Shown here piece after piece: positions 17,601 to 25,536 of a stretch of DNA of 52,973 bases. The stretch's first letter is position 1, and every line of letters begins with the position of its first letter. The position numbers were made by a program, and so were the translations under genes. Source of the stretch: an uncultured Lachnospiraceae bacterium (GTDB taxonomy: Bacteria > Bacillota > Clostridia > Lachnospirales > Lachnospiraceae); assembly GCA_910587955.1 (NCBI GenBank), contig CAJUNN010000008.1:26057-79029 (forward strand), given 5' to 3'. Below the pieces are notes generated by a model. That model saw only the letters and a list, made by a program, of their open reading frames with translations, was not told the DNA's origin and ran no database searches.

Positions 17601-18167
17601 TCTGAGCGTTATACGTTTATGAATAACCAGAGAAACGATCTGGTAAAGGCGGAAGAAACCCTTCTGGAGATAATCAAGGAGCTGGACGCGGGCATGCGCC
17701 GGCAGTTCCGGGAACAGTTTGAGCGTATCCGGGTGGAATTTGACAAAGCTTTTAAGGAGCTGTTCGGAGGCGGTAAGGGAACCTTGGAATTGAGCGAGGA
17801 AGAGGATATCCTGGAGGCAGGAATCCGCATTATCGCCCAGCCTCCCGGGAAGAAACTGCAGAATATGATGCAGCTTTCCGGCGGTGAGAAAGCTTTGACT
17901 GCCATCGCCCTGCTTTTCGCCATCCAGAACCTGAAACCCTCGCCTTTCTGCCTGCTGGACGAGATCGAGGCGGCCCTGGACGATTCCAATGTGGGGCGCT
18001 TCGCAAAATACCTTCACAAGTTGACAAAGAACACACAGTTTATTATTATTACACATAGGAAGGGAACCATGGAGGCCGCCGACCGCCTGTACGGGATCAC
18101 CATGCAGGAAAAGGGTGTCTCGGCGCTGGTATCGGTAAATCTGATAGAGGAAGAATTGGACGAATAA
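14607..18167 (+). CDS. smc: Chromosome segregation ATPase SMC
   Basis: 1186 residues, full length. Walker A (GPNGSGKSNVADAVRW) is near residue 32. Two long coiled coils (about 165-500 and 670-1000) flank a hinge (about 515-640, with GILGVVADIIKVDQKYETAV). The C-terminal head has the ABC signature LSGGEKALTAIALLFAIQ near 1090 and Walker B PFCLLDEIEAALDDSN. SMC forms the condensin complex with ScpA and ScpB, which are not in the window. It lies 11 nt after rnc. Confidence 0.98.
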   Translation: MYLKSIEVQGFKSFANKILFDFHNGITGIVGPNGSGKSNVADAVRWVLGEQRVKQLRGGSMQDVIFAGTENRKPLSYAGVAITLDNSDHQLAIDYEEVTVSRRLYRSGESEYLINGTACRLKDINELFYDTGIGKEGYSIIGQGQIDKILSSRPEESRELFDEATGIVKFKRRKNTAQKKLEEEKQNILRINDILAELEKQLGPLERQSEVARQYLKKKETLKVYDVNMFLLETARLRGELEELEKKAQTAQAELSEASFAYENIKLEHAKIEEELEGLNRDLDETRESFSQAGLSRQQLEGQIEILKEQIHSVRANDEHLQGRLAAIGTDVLEKKETRKKLTEEQKQLDGQLKEISRISGEAAERLGAVRKRMDALSGRVEQRKNDIIGLLNERASTKGRLQRYDAMQEQAQIRRAELNQKLLEAKSGEAEQKALFQKYQEELEQVCGKILDLSQSQQEKEEAAEGYRRALGKLNEQLEIGQTAYHREASRLESLRNMAERYDGYGSSIRKVMEKKEKTPGILGVVADIIKVDQKYETAVETALGGNIQNIVTDNEATAKELIAYLKKNKLGRATFLPLTGVESRDHFPRKEALDEAGAIGLASTLVQAEKQYEGVVSYLLGRVLVVQEIDAAIRIARKYRHSIHIVTLEGEYLSPGGSMTGGAFRNSSNLLGRRRELEELEENVKRLAAEMQEARSQMEAVKDERRRCREESEALNARLQEQFLLQNTARLNVNQSEQRLKEIAEGYAGLQRELEQLEEQLGEIRENREVIRKELARSEELEKAHEEDTAQAQKELEEVRSLEESGVRECEEIHLRSAAITQKAEFVNENIARIDRELERFRMEEEELKSGVVQGDRDIKAKEEGILVLVGQLEQLTARSNFLEQRAGELSAKREALLAGQKEFFTRREELSERRNLLDKEVFRLNSQREKLEEASEVQINYMWEEYELTYNGALPLRNEAYTDLTGLKKQILELKDEIRRLGDVNVNAIEDYKNISERYTFMNNQRNDLVKAEETLLEIIKELDAGMRRQFREQFERIRVEFDKAFKELFGGGKGTLELSEEEDILEAGIRIIAQPPGKKLQNMMQLSGGEKALTAIALLFAIQNLKPSPFCLLDEIEAALDDSNVGRFAKYLHKLTKNTQFIIITHRKGTMEAADRLYGITMQEKGVSALVSVNLIEEELDE

Positions 18168-18195
18168 AATACAGCAGCAGCCGGGGCAGCTGCGG

Positions 18196-18228
18196 AACTG
18201 GAATAAAACTGGAATAAAATTGAAATAG
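18196..18228 (+). repeat. Three tandem 11-mers before ftsY
   Basis: AACTGGAATAA occurs twice in tandem (18196-18206, 18207-18217), followed by the related AATTGAAATAG (18218-18228). The third copy leads straight into the ftsY ribosome site AGGGGG. Probably slippage-derived. Confidence 0.7.
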
Positions 18229-18239
18229 GGGGATACAAT

Positions 18240-19172
18240 ATGCCTGACGGGAAAAAAGGATTTTTTGGACGGCTGGTTTCCGGACTTGCCAAGACGAGAG
18301 CGAATATCGTTGCCGGAATGGACAGCATCTTCAGCGGATATTCTGCCATTGATGATGATTTTTACGAAGAGATTGAGGAAATTCTGATCATGGGAGATAT
18401 TGGCATCAATGCCACCAACGCCATTATTCAGAATCTGAAAGCTAAGGTGAAAGAACAGAAGCTAAAGGATCCCTCCCAGTGTAAAGAGCTTCTGATCTCC
18501 GGTATCAAGGAGCAGATGCAGGTGGGTGAGGTAGCCTACCGCTTTGAGGAAGAGAAATCCGTGGTTCTGGTCATCGGGGTCAACGGTGTGGGAAAGACCA
18601 CTTCCGTAGGAAAGCTGGCGGGGAAGCTGAAAGACCAGGGGAAGAAAGTAATCCTGGCTGCTGCAGATACCTTCCGGGCCGCTGCCGGTGAGCAGCTTAC
18701 CGAGTGGGCCGGCCGGGCAGGCGTGGATATTATCAGCGGCTGCGAAGGGGCGGATCCGGCGTCGGTGGTTTACGATGCAGTGTGTGCGGCTAAGGCCCGT
18801 CATGCGGATGTACTTCTCTGTGATACAGCGGGACGCCTTCACAACAAGAAAAACCTTATGGAAGAACTGCGGAAAATCAACCGCATCGTTGATCGGGAGT
18901 ACCCGGATGCTTATCGGGAAACCCTGGTAGTGCTGGACGGGACCACGGGACAGAATGCCCTGGAGCAGGCCCGGCAATTTAAACAGGTGGTGGATTTGAC
19001 CGGTATTATTCTCACCAAGCTGGACGGGACGGCCAAAGGGGGCATAGCAGTGGCCATTCAGTCAGAACTGGGCATTCCGGTGAAATACATCGGTGTGGGT
19101 GAGAGCATAGATGATCTGCAGAAATTTGACGCGGATCAGTTTGTAAACGCCCTGTTCCATCAGGGGTCATAA
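18240..19172 (+). CDS. ftsY: Signal recognition particle receptor FtsY
   Basis: 310 residues: a short N-terminal region without the long acidic A domain of E. coli, then the NG domain. GTPase motifs are GVNGVGKTTSVGKLAGKL (G1, near 115), DTFRAAAGEQL, CDTAGRLHNKKNLMEEL (G3) and ILTKLDGTAKGG (G4). It docks SRP-ribosome complexes at the membrane. It follows smc by 72 nt, the usual order, but the ylxM-ffh genes that often follow are absent; a threonine ammonia-lyase gene comes next. Confidence 0.97.
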   Translation: MPDGKKGFFGRLVSGLAKTRANIVAGMDSIFSGYSAIDDDFYEEIEEILIMGDIGINATNAIIQNLKAKVKEQKLKDPSQCKELLISGIKEQMQVGEVAYRFEEEKSVVLVIGVNGVGKTTSVGKLAGKLKDQGKKVILAAADTFRAAAGEQLTEWAGRAGVDIISGCEGADPASVVYDAVCAAKARHADVLLCDTAGRLHNKKNLMEELRKINRIVDREYPDAYRETLVVLDGTTGQNALEQARQFKQVVDLTGIILTKLDGTAKGGIAVAIQSELGIPVKYIGVGESIDDLQKFDADQFVNALFHQGS

Positions 19173-19184
19173 GAGGAGAAAAAA

Positions 19185-20396
19185 ATGCTTACATTGGAGA
19201 AATTTGAGGAGGCATCCGAGGTTGTAAGGAAGGTTGCCGTTGAGACCAAACTGCAGTACAGCGAGTATTTCAGTGAACATACCGGGAACAAGGTATATCT
19301 AAAGCCGGAAAATATGCAGATGACAGGAGCTTACAAGATCCGCGGTGCCTATTATAAAATCAGCACTCTTTCCGAGGAAGAGCGGGCCAGGGGACTGATT
19401 ACCGCGTCGGCAGGAAATCATGCCCAGGGAGTAGCTTATGCGGCCAAGGCCTACGGGGTGAAAGCAGTGATAGTCATGCCTACCACCACGCCGCTGATTA
19501 AAGTGAACCGGACCAAGAGTTATGGGGCTGAGGTCTTATTGCATGGTGATGTATACGATGAATCCTGCGAGTATGCCAAGGTTCTAGCAGAAGAGAAGGG
19601 ATATACCTTTATTCATCCTTTTGATGATCTGGCGGTAGCTACCGGACAGGGAACCATTGCAATGGAAATTGTCAAGGAGCTGCCCTTGGTAGATTACATT
19701 TTAGTTCCCGTAGGGGGAGGCGGACTCTGTACAGGAGTATCTGTACTGGCGAAAATGCTGAATCCGAATATTCGTGTTATTGGTGTGGAGCCAAAGGAAG
19801 CCAACTGCTTGGAACAATCTTTAAAAAAAGGAGAGGTGGTAACACTGCCTTCTGCAAATACCATTGCGGACGGGACGGCTGTGAAGACACCGGGAGCTCA
19901 AATATTTCCTTATTTGCAGAAGAATCTGGATGGTGTTATTACCGTGCCGGATGATGAATTGATCGTAGCGTTTCTGGATATGGTAGAAAACCATAAGATG
20001 ATTGTGGAAAATTCCGGCCTTTTGACAGTAGCTGCATTGAAACATATGGAGGAACGGGGCAAGAAGGTTGTTTCTGTTTTAAGCGGGGGAAACATGGATA
20101 TTATTACCATGTCATCGGTAGTGCAACTGGGGCTGATTCAACGGGATCGGATTTTTACCGTATCTGTTTTGCTTCCCGATAAGCCCGGCGAACTGGCGCG
20201 GGTAGCGGAGTTGATTGCAGAGCTCCAGGGAAATGTGATTAAGCTGGATCATAATCAGTTTATAACTACAAACCGGAACACGGCAGTAGAGCTGAAAATT
20301 ACCATAGAGGCTTTTGGAACCGAGCATAAGAAAAAAATTGTGGATGCTTTAAATGAACAGGGGTATCGTCCTAGACTGATTGGAGTGATGGTTTGA
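19185..20396 (+). CDS. Threonine ammonia-lyase, catabolic (TdcB-like) with ACT domain
   Basis: 403 residues. The PLP-binding lysine is in ENMQMTGAYKIRGAYYKI near residue 52; the glycine loop is PVGGGGLCTGV near 184. Residues about 328-403 form one ACT domain (FTVSVLLPDKPGELARVAEL). This layout (single ACT, about 400 residues) is that of the biodegradative-type enzyme converting threonine to 2-oxobutyrate and ammonia, unlike the longer two-domain IlvA. It lies 12 nt after ftsY behind AAGAGGAG. Its second half, from about 19.5 kb, is visibly more AT-rich than the genes before it. Confidence 0.9.
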   Translation: MLTLEKFEEASEVVRKVAVETKLQYSEYFSEHTGNKVYLKPENMQMTGAYKIRGAYYKISTLSEEERARGLITASAGNHAQGVAYAAKAYGVKAVIVMPTTTPLIKVNRTKSYGAEVLLHGDVYDESCEYAKVLAEEKGYTFIHPFDDLAVATGQGTIAMEIVKELPLVDYILVPVGGGGLCTGVSVLAKMLNPNIRVIGVEPKEANCLEQSLKKGEVVTLPSANTIADGTAVKTPGAQIFPYLQKNLDGVITVPDDELIVAFLDMVENHKMIVENSGLLTVAALKHMEERGKKVVSVLSGGNMDIITMSSVVQLGLIQRDRIFTVSVLLPDKPGELARVAELIAELQGNVIKLDHNQFITTNRNTAVELKITIEAFGTEHKKKIVDALNEQGYRPRLIGVMV

Positions 20397-21037
20397 CGGG
20401 AGGTAGAGGGAGAGTTAGAAGCAGAAGTATAAGCCAGCGGAAATTTTTGGTTTTCTGTACGTTGATGTGTGTAATAACAATGGCTGCAGCTATGATTTAC
20501 GGCAGATTCTTAAGAGAGAAAATATATCTTTTCATAGGAGATTCCTATGCAGCTCGTCTGGAATCAGAAGGATATAGTAAAGAAAATGTGATCATTTATG
20601 CAGTGCCAGGCATAACAGCGAAAAAATTGAACGATGGAAGGAAAGAATTTCCCGATATAAAACCAGACAAGGTAGTACTTTGTGTAGGTATAAATAGTCT
20701 CGTAGAGATGACGGAAGGAAATATTGAGATTGAGGATGAAAAGCAGCTGATTTTTAATTTAAGAGAACAGTATGGTGTTCCTGTTTATGTTCAAAAAGTA
20801 TTTCCGGTTGGGAAAGCCCTGGTAGAAAGCAAACCGATTTTGACGGTAGAGAATATAGAAGAATATAACCGGCTTTTGAAGGTTTATTGCGATAAGGAAG
20901 AAGGAGTTTTGTTTTTTGACCCGCAGGAAGGGTTTTTGGATGAAGAAGGCTATTTGCTCCATACGGAAGATGATTTACACATTGCGGATGATTATATGGA
21001 ATTATATTACAGGAATATTATGAAAGAGATTCAATAG
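20393..21037 (+). CDS. Membrane-anchored SGNH/GDSL-type hydrolase-like protein
   Basis: About 214 residues if started at TTG 20393, overlapping the previous stop; no strong start is visible and a later one is possible. A basic N-terminus and one hydrophobic segment (about 18-36) suggest a membrane anchor. The rest has SGNH blocks: LFIGDSYAARLE (block I serine), VVLCVGINSLVE (G and N), and DDLHIADDYMELYY (the Asp/His block). Typical targets are acyl or acetyl esters on cell-surface polymers. The gene is distinctly more AT-rich than the smc-ftsY region, suggesting a different history. Confidence 0.7.
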   Translation: MTGGRGRVRSRSISQRKFLVFCTLMCVITMAAAMIYGRFLREKIYLFIGDSYAARLESEGYSKENVIIYAVPGITAKKLNDGRKEFPDIKPDKVVLCVGINSLVEMTEGNIEIEDEKQLIFNLREQYGVPVYVQKVFPVGKALVESKPILTVENIEEYNRLLKVYCDKEEGVLFFDPQEGFLDEEGYLLHTEDDLHIADDYMELYYRNIMKEIQ

Positions 21038-21059
21038 AAACTACATAATACAGGTACCT

Positions 21060-21097
21060 TCGCTGCTTCAAATGTCAGGTTTTGTTTGAAACAGCGA
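21060..21097 (+). other. Hairpin preceding the mntP terminator
   Basis: TCGCTG (21060-21065) pairs with CAGCGA (21092-21097), and TTCAAA (21067-21072) with TTTGAA (21085-21090), with one C-A mismatch between them. It ends exactly where the terminator stem begins, so the two hairpins are stacked back to back. Confidence 0.75.
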
Positions 21098-21138
21098 GAC
21101 TTATCTGCAAGATTATTCTTGCAGGTAGGTCTTTTTTT
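21098..21138 (+). terminator. Intrinsic terminator between the SGNH gene and mntP
   Basis: A 14-bp stem with two G-U pairs (GACTTATCTGCAAG with CTTGCAGGTAGGTC), loop ATTATT, followed by seven T. It either ends the ilvA/SGNH transcript or acts as the switchable terminator of an mntP leader. Confidence 0.93.
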
Positions 21139-21191
21139 ATCTGCTGCCGGCGATACGATAAAGCGGCACTTACAAGAGGAGGAAGGTTAAG

Positions 21192-21773
21192 ATGAGTTTG
21201 CTGGAATTGTTTGTCCTGGCGGTGGGACTGTCTATGGATGCCTTTGCCGTATCCATCTGCAAAGGACTTGGAGCAGCGAGGGCGGGAGTCCGGGAATGCT
21301 GTATTGCAGGCGTTTATTTCGGAGGATTCCAAGCTGTGATGCCTTTGCTGGGGTTTCTTTTGGGCATCCGGTTTAAGGCGTATATCACCCGTGTGGATCA
21401 CTGGATCGCATTTATTCTGCTGGGAATTATCGGAATTAACATGGTGCGGGAAGGCCTGAGGAAGGAGGAAGAGACCGAAACATGCGGCCGGGACGGGAAG
21501 GCGGCTTTTTCCCCAAAAGCAATGTTTCCCCTGGCTGTGGCCACCAGCATCGATGCCCTGGCCGTGGGAGTAACCTTCGCTTTTCTGGAGGTGGAGATTT
21601 TTGCGGCTATCAGCTTTATCGGGACTGTGACCTTTGTGTTTTCCGTATTGGGAATCCGTATCGGAAATCTTTTCGGCATCCGCTTTAAATCCCGGGCGGA
21701 GTTGGCCGGCGGCGTGATACTTATGGGAATGGGATTGAAAATTTTGCTGGAGCATCTGGGAATTCTGGGATGA
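21192..21773 (+). CDS. mntP: Putative manganese exporter MntP
   Basis: 193 residues with about six hydrophobic segments. The two diagnostic acidic membrane motifs are VGLSMDAFAVSICKGL near residue 12 and ATSIDALAVGVTFAFLEVEI near 117, characteristic of MntP (DUF204). It exports Mn2+ across the cytoplasmic membrane. ATG 21192 follows AGAGGAGGAAGG. The P-type cation ATPase gene follows 43 nt later, suggesting a divalent-cation efflux unit. mntP is often under a yybP-ykoY Mn2+ riboswitch; I looked for its conserved core upstream and did not find it. Confidence 0.93.
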   Translation: MSLLELFVLAVGLSMDAFAVSICKGLGAARAGVRECCIAGVYFGGFQAVMPLLGFLLGIRFKAYITRVDHWIAFILLGIIGINMVREGLRKEEETETCGRDGKAAFSPKAMFPLAVATSIDALAVGVTFAFLEVEIFAAISFIGTVTFVFSVLGIRIGNLFGIRFKSRAELAGGVILMGMGLKILLEHLGILG

Positions 21774-21816
21774 CGCAGAGGAGACAGCAAAGCTTTTAGG
21801 ATAGGAGGCAGACAAA

Positions 21817-24432
21817 ATGAACGAACACAGCCAGACAAGAGAAGAACTTTTAAGACAGCAGGCAAGCGATCCGCAGATGGGTCTAACGGAAGACGAGGCT
21901 CAAAGACGTCTTCAGAAGTACGGGGAGAACCGGCTTAAGGGAAAGAAGAAGAAATCCCTGGCAGTAAAATTCCTGGAGCAGTTCCGGGACGCCATGGTAC
22001 TGATTCTTTTGGGAGCTGCCGCCGTATCTTTCGCAGTGGCCTTGTCGGAGCATAACAGCGCCGCGTTTTTCGAACCTCTGCTGATTCTGCTGATTGTAGC
22101 AGTCAATGCGGTGATGGGAGTGGTACAGGAGAACCGGGCGGAACGTTCCCTGGAAGCTCTTATGGGAATGGCCGCGCCTCATGCCCGCGTGGTCCGGGAC
22201 GGGCAGGAGCGGATAGCGGATGCGGCCTGTTTGGTCCCGGGAGACGTGATCCGCCTGGAGGCCGGGGATTTTATCCCGGCAGACGCCAGACTTCTTGTGT
22301 CCTCCAGCCTGAAAGCGGAAGAATCGGCGCTGACGGGAGAATCCCTTCCGGCAGAAAAGGATGCGGAAGCCCTGCTTAAAGAGGATGCGGCCCTGGGGGA
22401 TCGGGTAAACTGCATTTATTCCGGCTGCAGCGTGGTCTACGGAACGGCTTCCGCCCTGGTCATACGGACGGGAATGGATACGGAGATGGGAAAAATTGCA
22501 GGGATGCTGGATTCTGAGAGTGATATGCAGACTCCTCTTCAGGCAAGGCTGGCCCAGCTTGGCAAATATCTGGGAGCCCTGGCCCTTGTGATCTGCGGAG
22601 TGATCTTTGTTATGGGAATCTTGGAGGAGATGCCTGTCCTGGAAATTTTTATGACTGCCGTTTCCCTGGCTGTGTCCGCCATTCCGGAAGGGCTTCCGGT
22701 GATTGTTACCATTGTCTTATCCATCGGCGTGGAGCGCATGGCCAAGCGCAATGCCATTGTAAAGAGGCTTCCGGCGGTGGAGACACTGGGTTCTACTTCG
22801 GTGATCTGCTCGGATAAGACAGGAACCCTGACCAGAAACCAGATGACGCTGGCGAAGGCCTATCTGGATGAAGGCCGGAGAACGGAGACAATCGGAACGG
22901 AAAACAGCGAAGGCGTGCGCGGACTTTTAGCCTGCGGGGTGCTTTGCAGCAACGGTTCGGTCCGTTTTGAAGACGGAAAGGAGATCCACCTGGGGGATCC
23001 CACGGAGACAAGCATCGTGGCGGCGGCTTACAAAAACGGAATCCGCCAGGAAGAGCTGATGAAGCGGTATCCCAGGCTCGGAGAACTTCCCTTTGATTCG
23101 GATCGGAAGCTGATGACAACGATCCAGGAAATAGACGGTGCTTATGTGGCCGTGACGAAGGGCGCTTTTGATATGCTGGCTTCCCGCTGTGTCCAAGGCG
23201 ATCTTTTGAGAGCCGGGGAAGTGACGGAAGAGATGAGCGCACAGGCTCTGCGGGTGCTGGCTGTGGCATACCGGGTGCTTGAGGAGCTTCCGGGGGAACT
23301 GGAATCCGGGGAACTGGAACGGGATCTTATCTTTCTCGGCCTGGTAGGGATGATCGATCCGCCCAGGGAGGAGGCGAAAGAGGCGGTGGCCCTGTGCCAG
23401 AAGGCAGGGATACGTCCCATTATGATTACCGGGGATCATGTAATTACCGCTTCCGCCATTGCGAGGCAGCTGGGTATTTTGAAGGAAGGAGAGGAGGCCA
23501 TTACCGGAGCCGCGCTCCAAGGCCTTTCGGATGAGGCGTTTGACAGCGTGCTTGAGAAGATTTCCGTCTATGCCAGGGTTTCCCCGGAAGATAAGATACG
23601 GGTGGTGAAAGCATGGCAGAGAAAGGGGCAGATTGTGTCCATGACCGGGGACGGGGTCAACGACGCTCCGGCTTTGAAAGCGGCGGATATCGGCTGTGCC
23701 ATGGGGATTACTGGGACGGATGTGGCCAAGGACGCTGCGGATATGACCTTGCAGGATGACAATTTTGCCACCATTGTAGCGGCTGTCCGGGAAGGGCGCG
23801 GGATCTACAACAACATTCGGAAGACCGTGGGCTTTCTTCTGGGAACCAATATTGGCGAGGTTGTGCTGGTATTTTGTTCCATGCTGTTTTTTAAGATACC
23901 GCCGCTATTGTCCATGCAGCTTCTCTGGATCAATCTGGTAACGGACAGCCTTCCTGCCATTGCCCTGGGAATGGAACCGGTGGAGGACCGGGTAATGGAA
24001 GAACGGCCGAGACCGAAGAAAGAAGGAATTTTCGCCCACGGTCTGGGGCTTAGGGTGGTTCTGCAGGGGCTGATGTTCGGCGGATTGTCGCTGGCGGCTT
24101 TTTGGTTTGGAAGCCGGGCGGCAGGGGCAGAAACCGGAGGTCGTACCCTGGCTTTCCTGGTTCTGGGGTTCAGCCAGATTATCCATTCCTTTAATATGCG
24201 TTCCTCCCGCTCCCTGTTTCAGACGGGATTCTTTACCAATAGAAAACTGAACGGCGCAGCATTGGTTTCCGTGCTTTTAATGGCCTGCGTGCTGTTTCTT
24301 CCTCCTTTAGCCCATGTATTCGGGCTGTCGGTGTTAAGCCCGGATCTGTACGTTTTTGGTTTTCTGCTTTCCCTGGTTCCTTTGGCGGTTTTGGAGTCTG
24401 TGAAATTCCTTGGGTGGATAGAAAGAGAATAA
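21817..24432 (+). CDS. P-type cation-transporting ATPase, Ca2+ type (P2)
   Basis: 871 residues with the P2-ATPase layout: N-terminal cation-ATPase domain (GLTEDEAQRRLQKYGENRL), actuator motif LTGESLPAEKD near residue 170, M4 ion-binding motif AIPEGLPVIVTI near 288, phosphorylation motif CSDKTGTLTRNQMTLAKA near 330, hinge MTGDGVNDAPALKAADIG near 608, and six C-terminal helices. PEGLP plus the M6 region NLVTDSLPAIALGMEP resembles bacterial SERCA/PMCA-like Ca2+ pumps (PacL, YloB). Cotranscription with mntP leaves Mn2+ as an alternative substrate. Start ATG 21817 follows ATAGGAGG. Confidence 0.9.
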   Translation: MNEHSQTREELLRQQASDPQMGLTEDEAQRRLQKYGENRLKGKKKKSLAVKFLEQFRDAMVLILLGAAAVSFAVALSEHNSAAFFEPLLILLIVAVNAVMGVVQENRAERSLEALMGMAAPHARVVRDGQERIADAACLVPGDVIRLEAGDFIPADARLLVSSSLKAEESALTGESLPAEKDAEALLKEDAALGDRVNCIYSGCSVVYGTASALVIRTGMDTEMGKIAGMLDSESDMQTPLQARLAQLGKYLGALALVICGVIFVMGILEEMPVLEIFMTAVSLAVSAIPEGLPVIVTIVLSIGVERMAKRNAIVKRLPAVETLGSTSVICSDKTGTLTRNQMTLAKAYLDEGRRTETIGTENSEGVRGLLACGVLCSNGSVRFEDGKEIHLGDPTETSIVAAAYKNGIRQEELMKRYPRLGELPFDSDRKLMTTIQEIDGAYVAVTKGAFDMLASRCVQGDLLRAGEVTEEMSAQALRVLAVAYRVLEELPGELESGELERDLIFLGLVGMIDPPREEAKEAVALCQKAGIRPIMITGDHVITASAIARQLGILKEGEEAITGAALQGLSDEAFDSVLEKISVYARVSPEDKIRVVKAWQRKGQIVSMTGDGVNDAPALKAADIGCAMGITGTDVAKDAADMTLQDDNFATIVAAVREGRGIYNNIRKTVGFLLGTNIGEVVLVFCSMLFFKIPPLLSMQLLWINLVTDSLPAIALGMEPVEDRVMEERPRPKKEGIFAHGLGLRVVLQGLMFGGLSLAAFWFGSRAAGAETGGRTLAFLVLGFSQIIHSFNMRSSRSLFQTGFFTNRKLNGAALVSVLLMACVLFLPPLAHVFGLSVLSPDLYVFGFLLSLVPLAVLESVKFLGWIERE

Positions 24433-24497
24433 AATGAGAAAATTCTGACAATTTCTGCGTTAATTTTTTGAAATTGAAAGATAAAGCAAAAATTGTA

Positions 24498-24527
24498 TTG
24501 ACAAATAAGCCTCCAAAGTAGTAATAT
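24498..24527 (+). promoter_or_regulatory. Promoter for the DUF1266 lipoprotein gene
   Basis: TTGACA at 24498-24503, 18-nt spacer, TAATAT at 24522-24527, followed by the ribosome site AAAAAAGGAGTTGGAGG. Confidence 0.65.
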
Positions 24528-24553
24528 GAAAAAAAGGAGTTGGAGGTGGGTTT

Positions 24554-25327
24554 ATGAAAGGCAATTATGGTGTCAAGGCGGATCGGGTTTTGGTTCTGAT
24601 TGTACTTTTAGCGGCCGCAATGCTCCAGGGATGCAGCAAAATGGGGAAGGAAGAGGTCATTGACGAGGTTGAGCTGACGGATACGGTCCGATGGTTTAAC
24701 ACTTCTTATGCGCTGCTGACAGAAATGAACAAATGGGATTACAATCTCTTCGGCGGAGCGGAGAATACAGAGGAGAATCAGAAACAGGCACAGAAAATGC
24801 TGGATCGGTATTGGGGAGTCACGGACAGGGAGTCTGCGGATCAAACACTGGACTGGGTCCTCAAGGAAGGGCAGCGGAGGAATTTTGTGAATATTATGCA
24901 GACTTTGGAGCAGGACGGAGTGGGAGCGCTGGATCCGGAAGAACGTCCGGATTTCCTGACCGAACAATATAATATGGATGAAAAGAGTTCGCAGCTTTAT
25001 GCGCAATGGTATGGAATGTATGAGGAATACGGAGAGGGAGCCATTGACGGGTGGGACTCCTGCCGGGCCATGAGTCTTCCCGGATATTATTACCTGGCCG
25101 GTTATTATACGAAGGAAGAGGCTCTGGATAAGTCTTTGGAGATTGCCGCAATGGTCCAGTCCGAATATGGATCCTGGGATGAATTGATGGACAGTTACCT
25201 GCGGGGCTATGAATTCTGGGCGGAAGAGAGCAGCGATAAGCGCAGGGAAGTTTATGAGAAACTGAAGAAAAAGTCCAAAGGTCCGTACAAGGTTGAGTTT
25301 GCCATGGAATTGGAGAAGACCTGGTAA
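24554..25327 (+). CDS. DUF1266 lipoprotein
   Basis: 257 residues. A signal peptide with lipobox (LLAAAMLQGC, cysteine near residue 27) predicts export and lipidation. The remainder fits DUF1266: YWGVTDRESADQTLDWVL and GQRRNF near residue 95, then GWDSCRAMSLPGYYYLAGYY with TKEEALDKSLEIAAMV and YGSWDELMDSYLRGYEFW. DUF1266 proteins are uncharacterised. The gene is monocistronic: its own promoter precedes it and a terminator follows. Confidence 0.85.
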   Translation: MKGNYGVKADRVLVLIVLLAAAMLQGCSKMGKEEVIDEVELTDTVRWFNTSYALLTEMNKWDYNLFGGAENTEENQKQAQKMLDRYWGVTDRESADQTLDWVLKEGQRRNFVNIMQTLEQDGVGALDPEERPDFLTEQYNMDEKSSQLYAQWYGMYEEYGEGAIDGWDSCRAMSLPGYYYLAGYYTKEEALDKSLEIAAMVQSEYGSWDELMDSYLRGYEFWAEESSDKRREVYEKLKKKSKGPYKVEFAMELEKTW

Positions 25328-25377
25328 TCGGAAGCGTACGGGAAGAAAATTGCAGGAGAGATCTTGCTGGGAAAAAC

Positions 25378-25423
25378 AAACTGCCGGGAGAGGACCTTTG
25401 GGTCTGACACCTGGCAGTTTTTT
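25378..25423 (+). terminator. Intrinsic terminator after the DUF1266 gene
   Basis: AAACTGCCGGG pairs with CCTGGCAGTTT (11 bp, one G-U) with a small inner GACC/GGTC stem, ending in six T. Confidence 0.93.
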
Positions 25424-25444
25424 GCGCAAAATTTTGAATGATGA

Positions 25445-25475
25445 TAATTATTTATTGAAAAACAATAAATAATTA
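25445..25475 (+). promoter_or_regulatory. Perfect 13-bp inverted repeat abutting a -35 box (candidate operator)
   Basis: TAATTATTTATTG (25445-25457) and its exact reverse complement (25463-25475) separated by five A. The right arm ends one base before the TTGACA of the next promoter, so a bound dimer would cover the -35. Confidence 0.65.
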
Positions 25476-25504
25476 TTGACAAATGAGGTGCTATGTATTA
25501 AGAT
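25476..25504 (+). promoter_or_regulatory. Promoter for the DUF6688-like gene
   Basis: TTGACA at 25476-25481, 17-nt spacer, TAAGAT at 25499-25504; ribosome site CAAGGGGA before ATG 25537. Confidence 0.65.
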
Positions 25505-25536
25505 GAAGAAAAGAAAAATACAAGGGGAACTGTGAA

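Noticed and set aside
21038..21191. yybP-ykoY manganese riboswitch
   Set aside because: Expected upstream of mntP, but its conserved GGGGAGUA-type core is absent from the leader.
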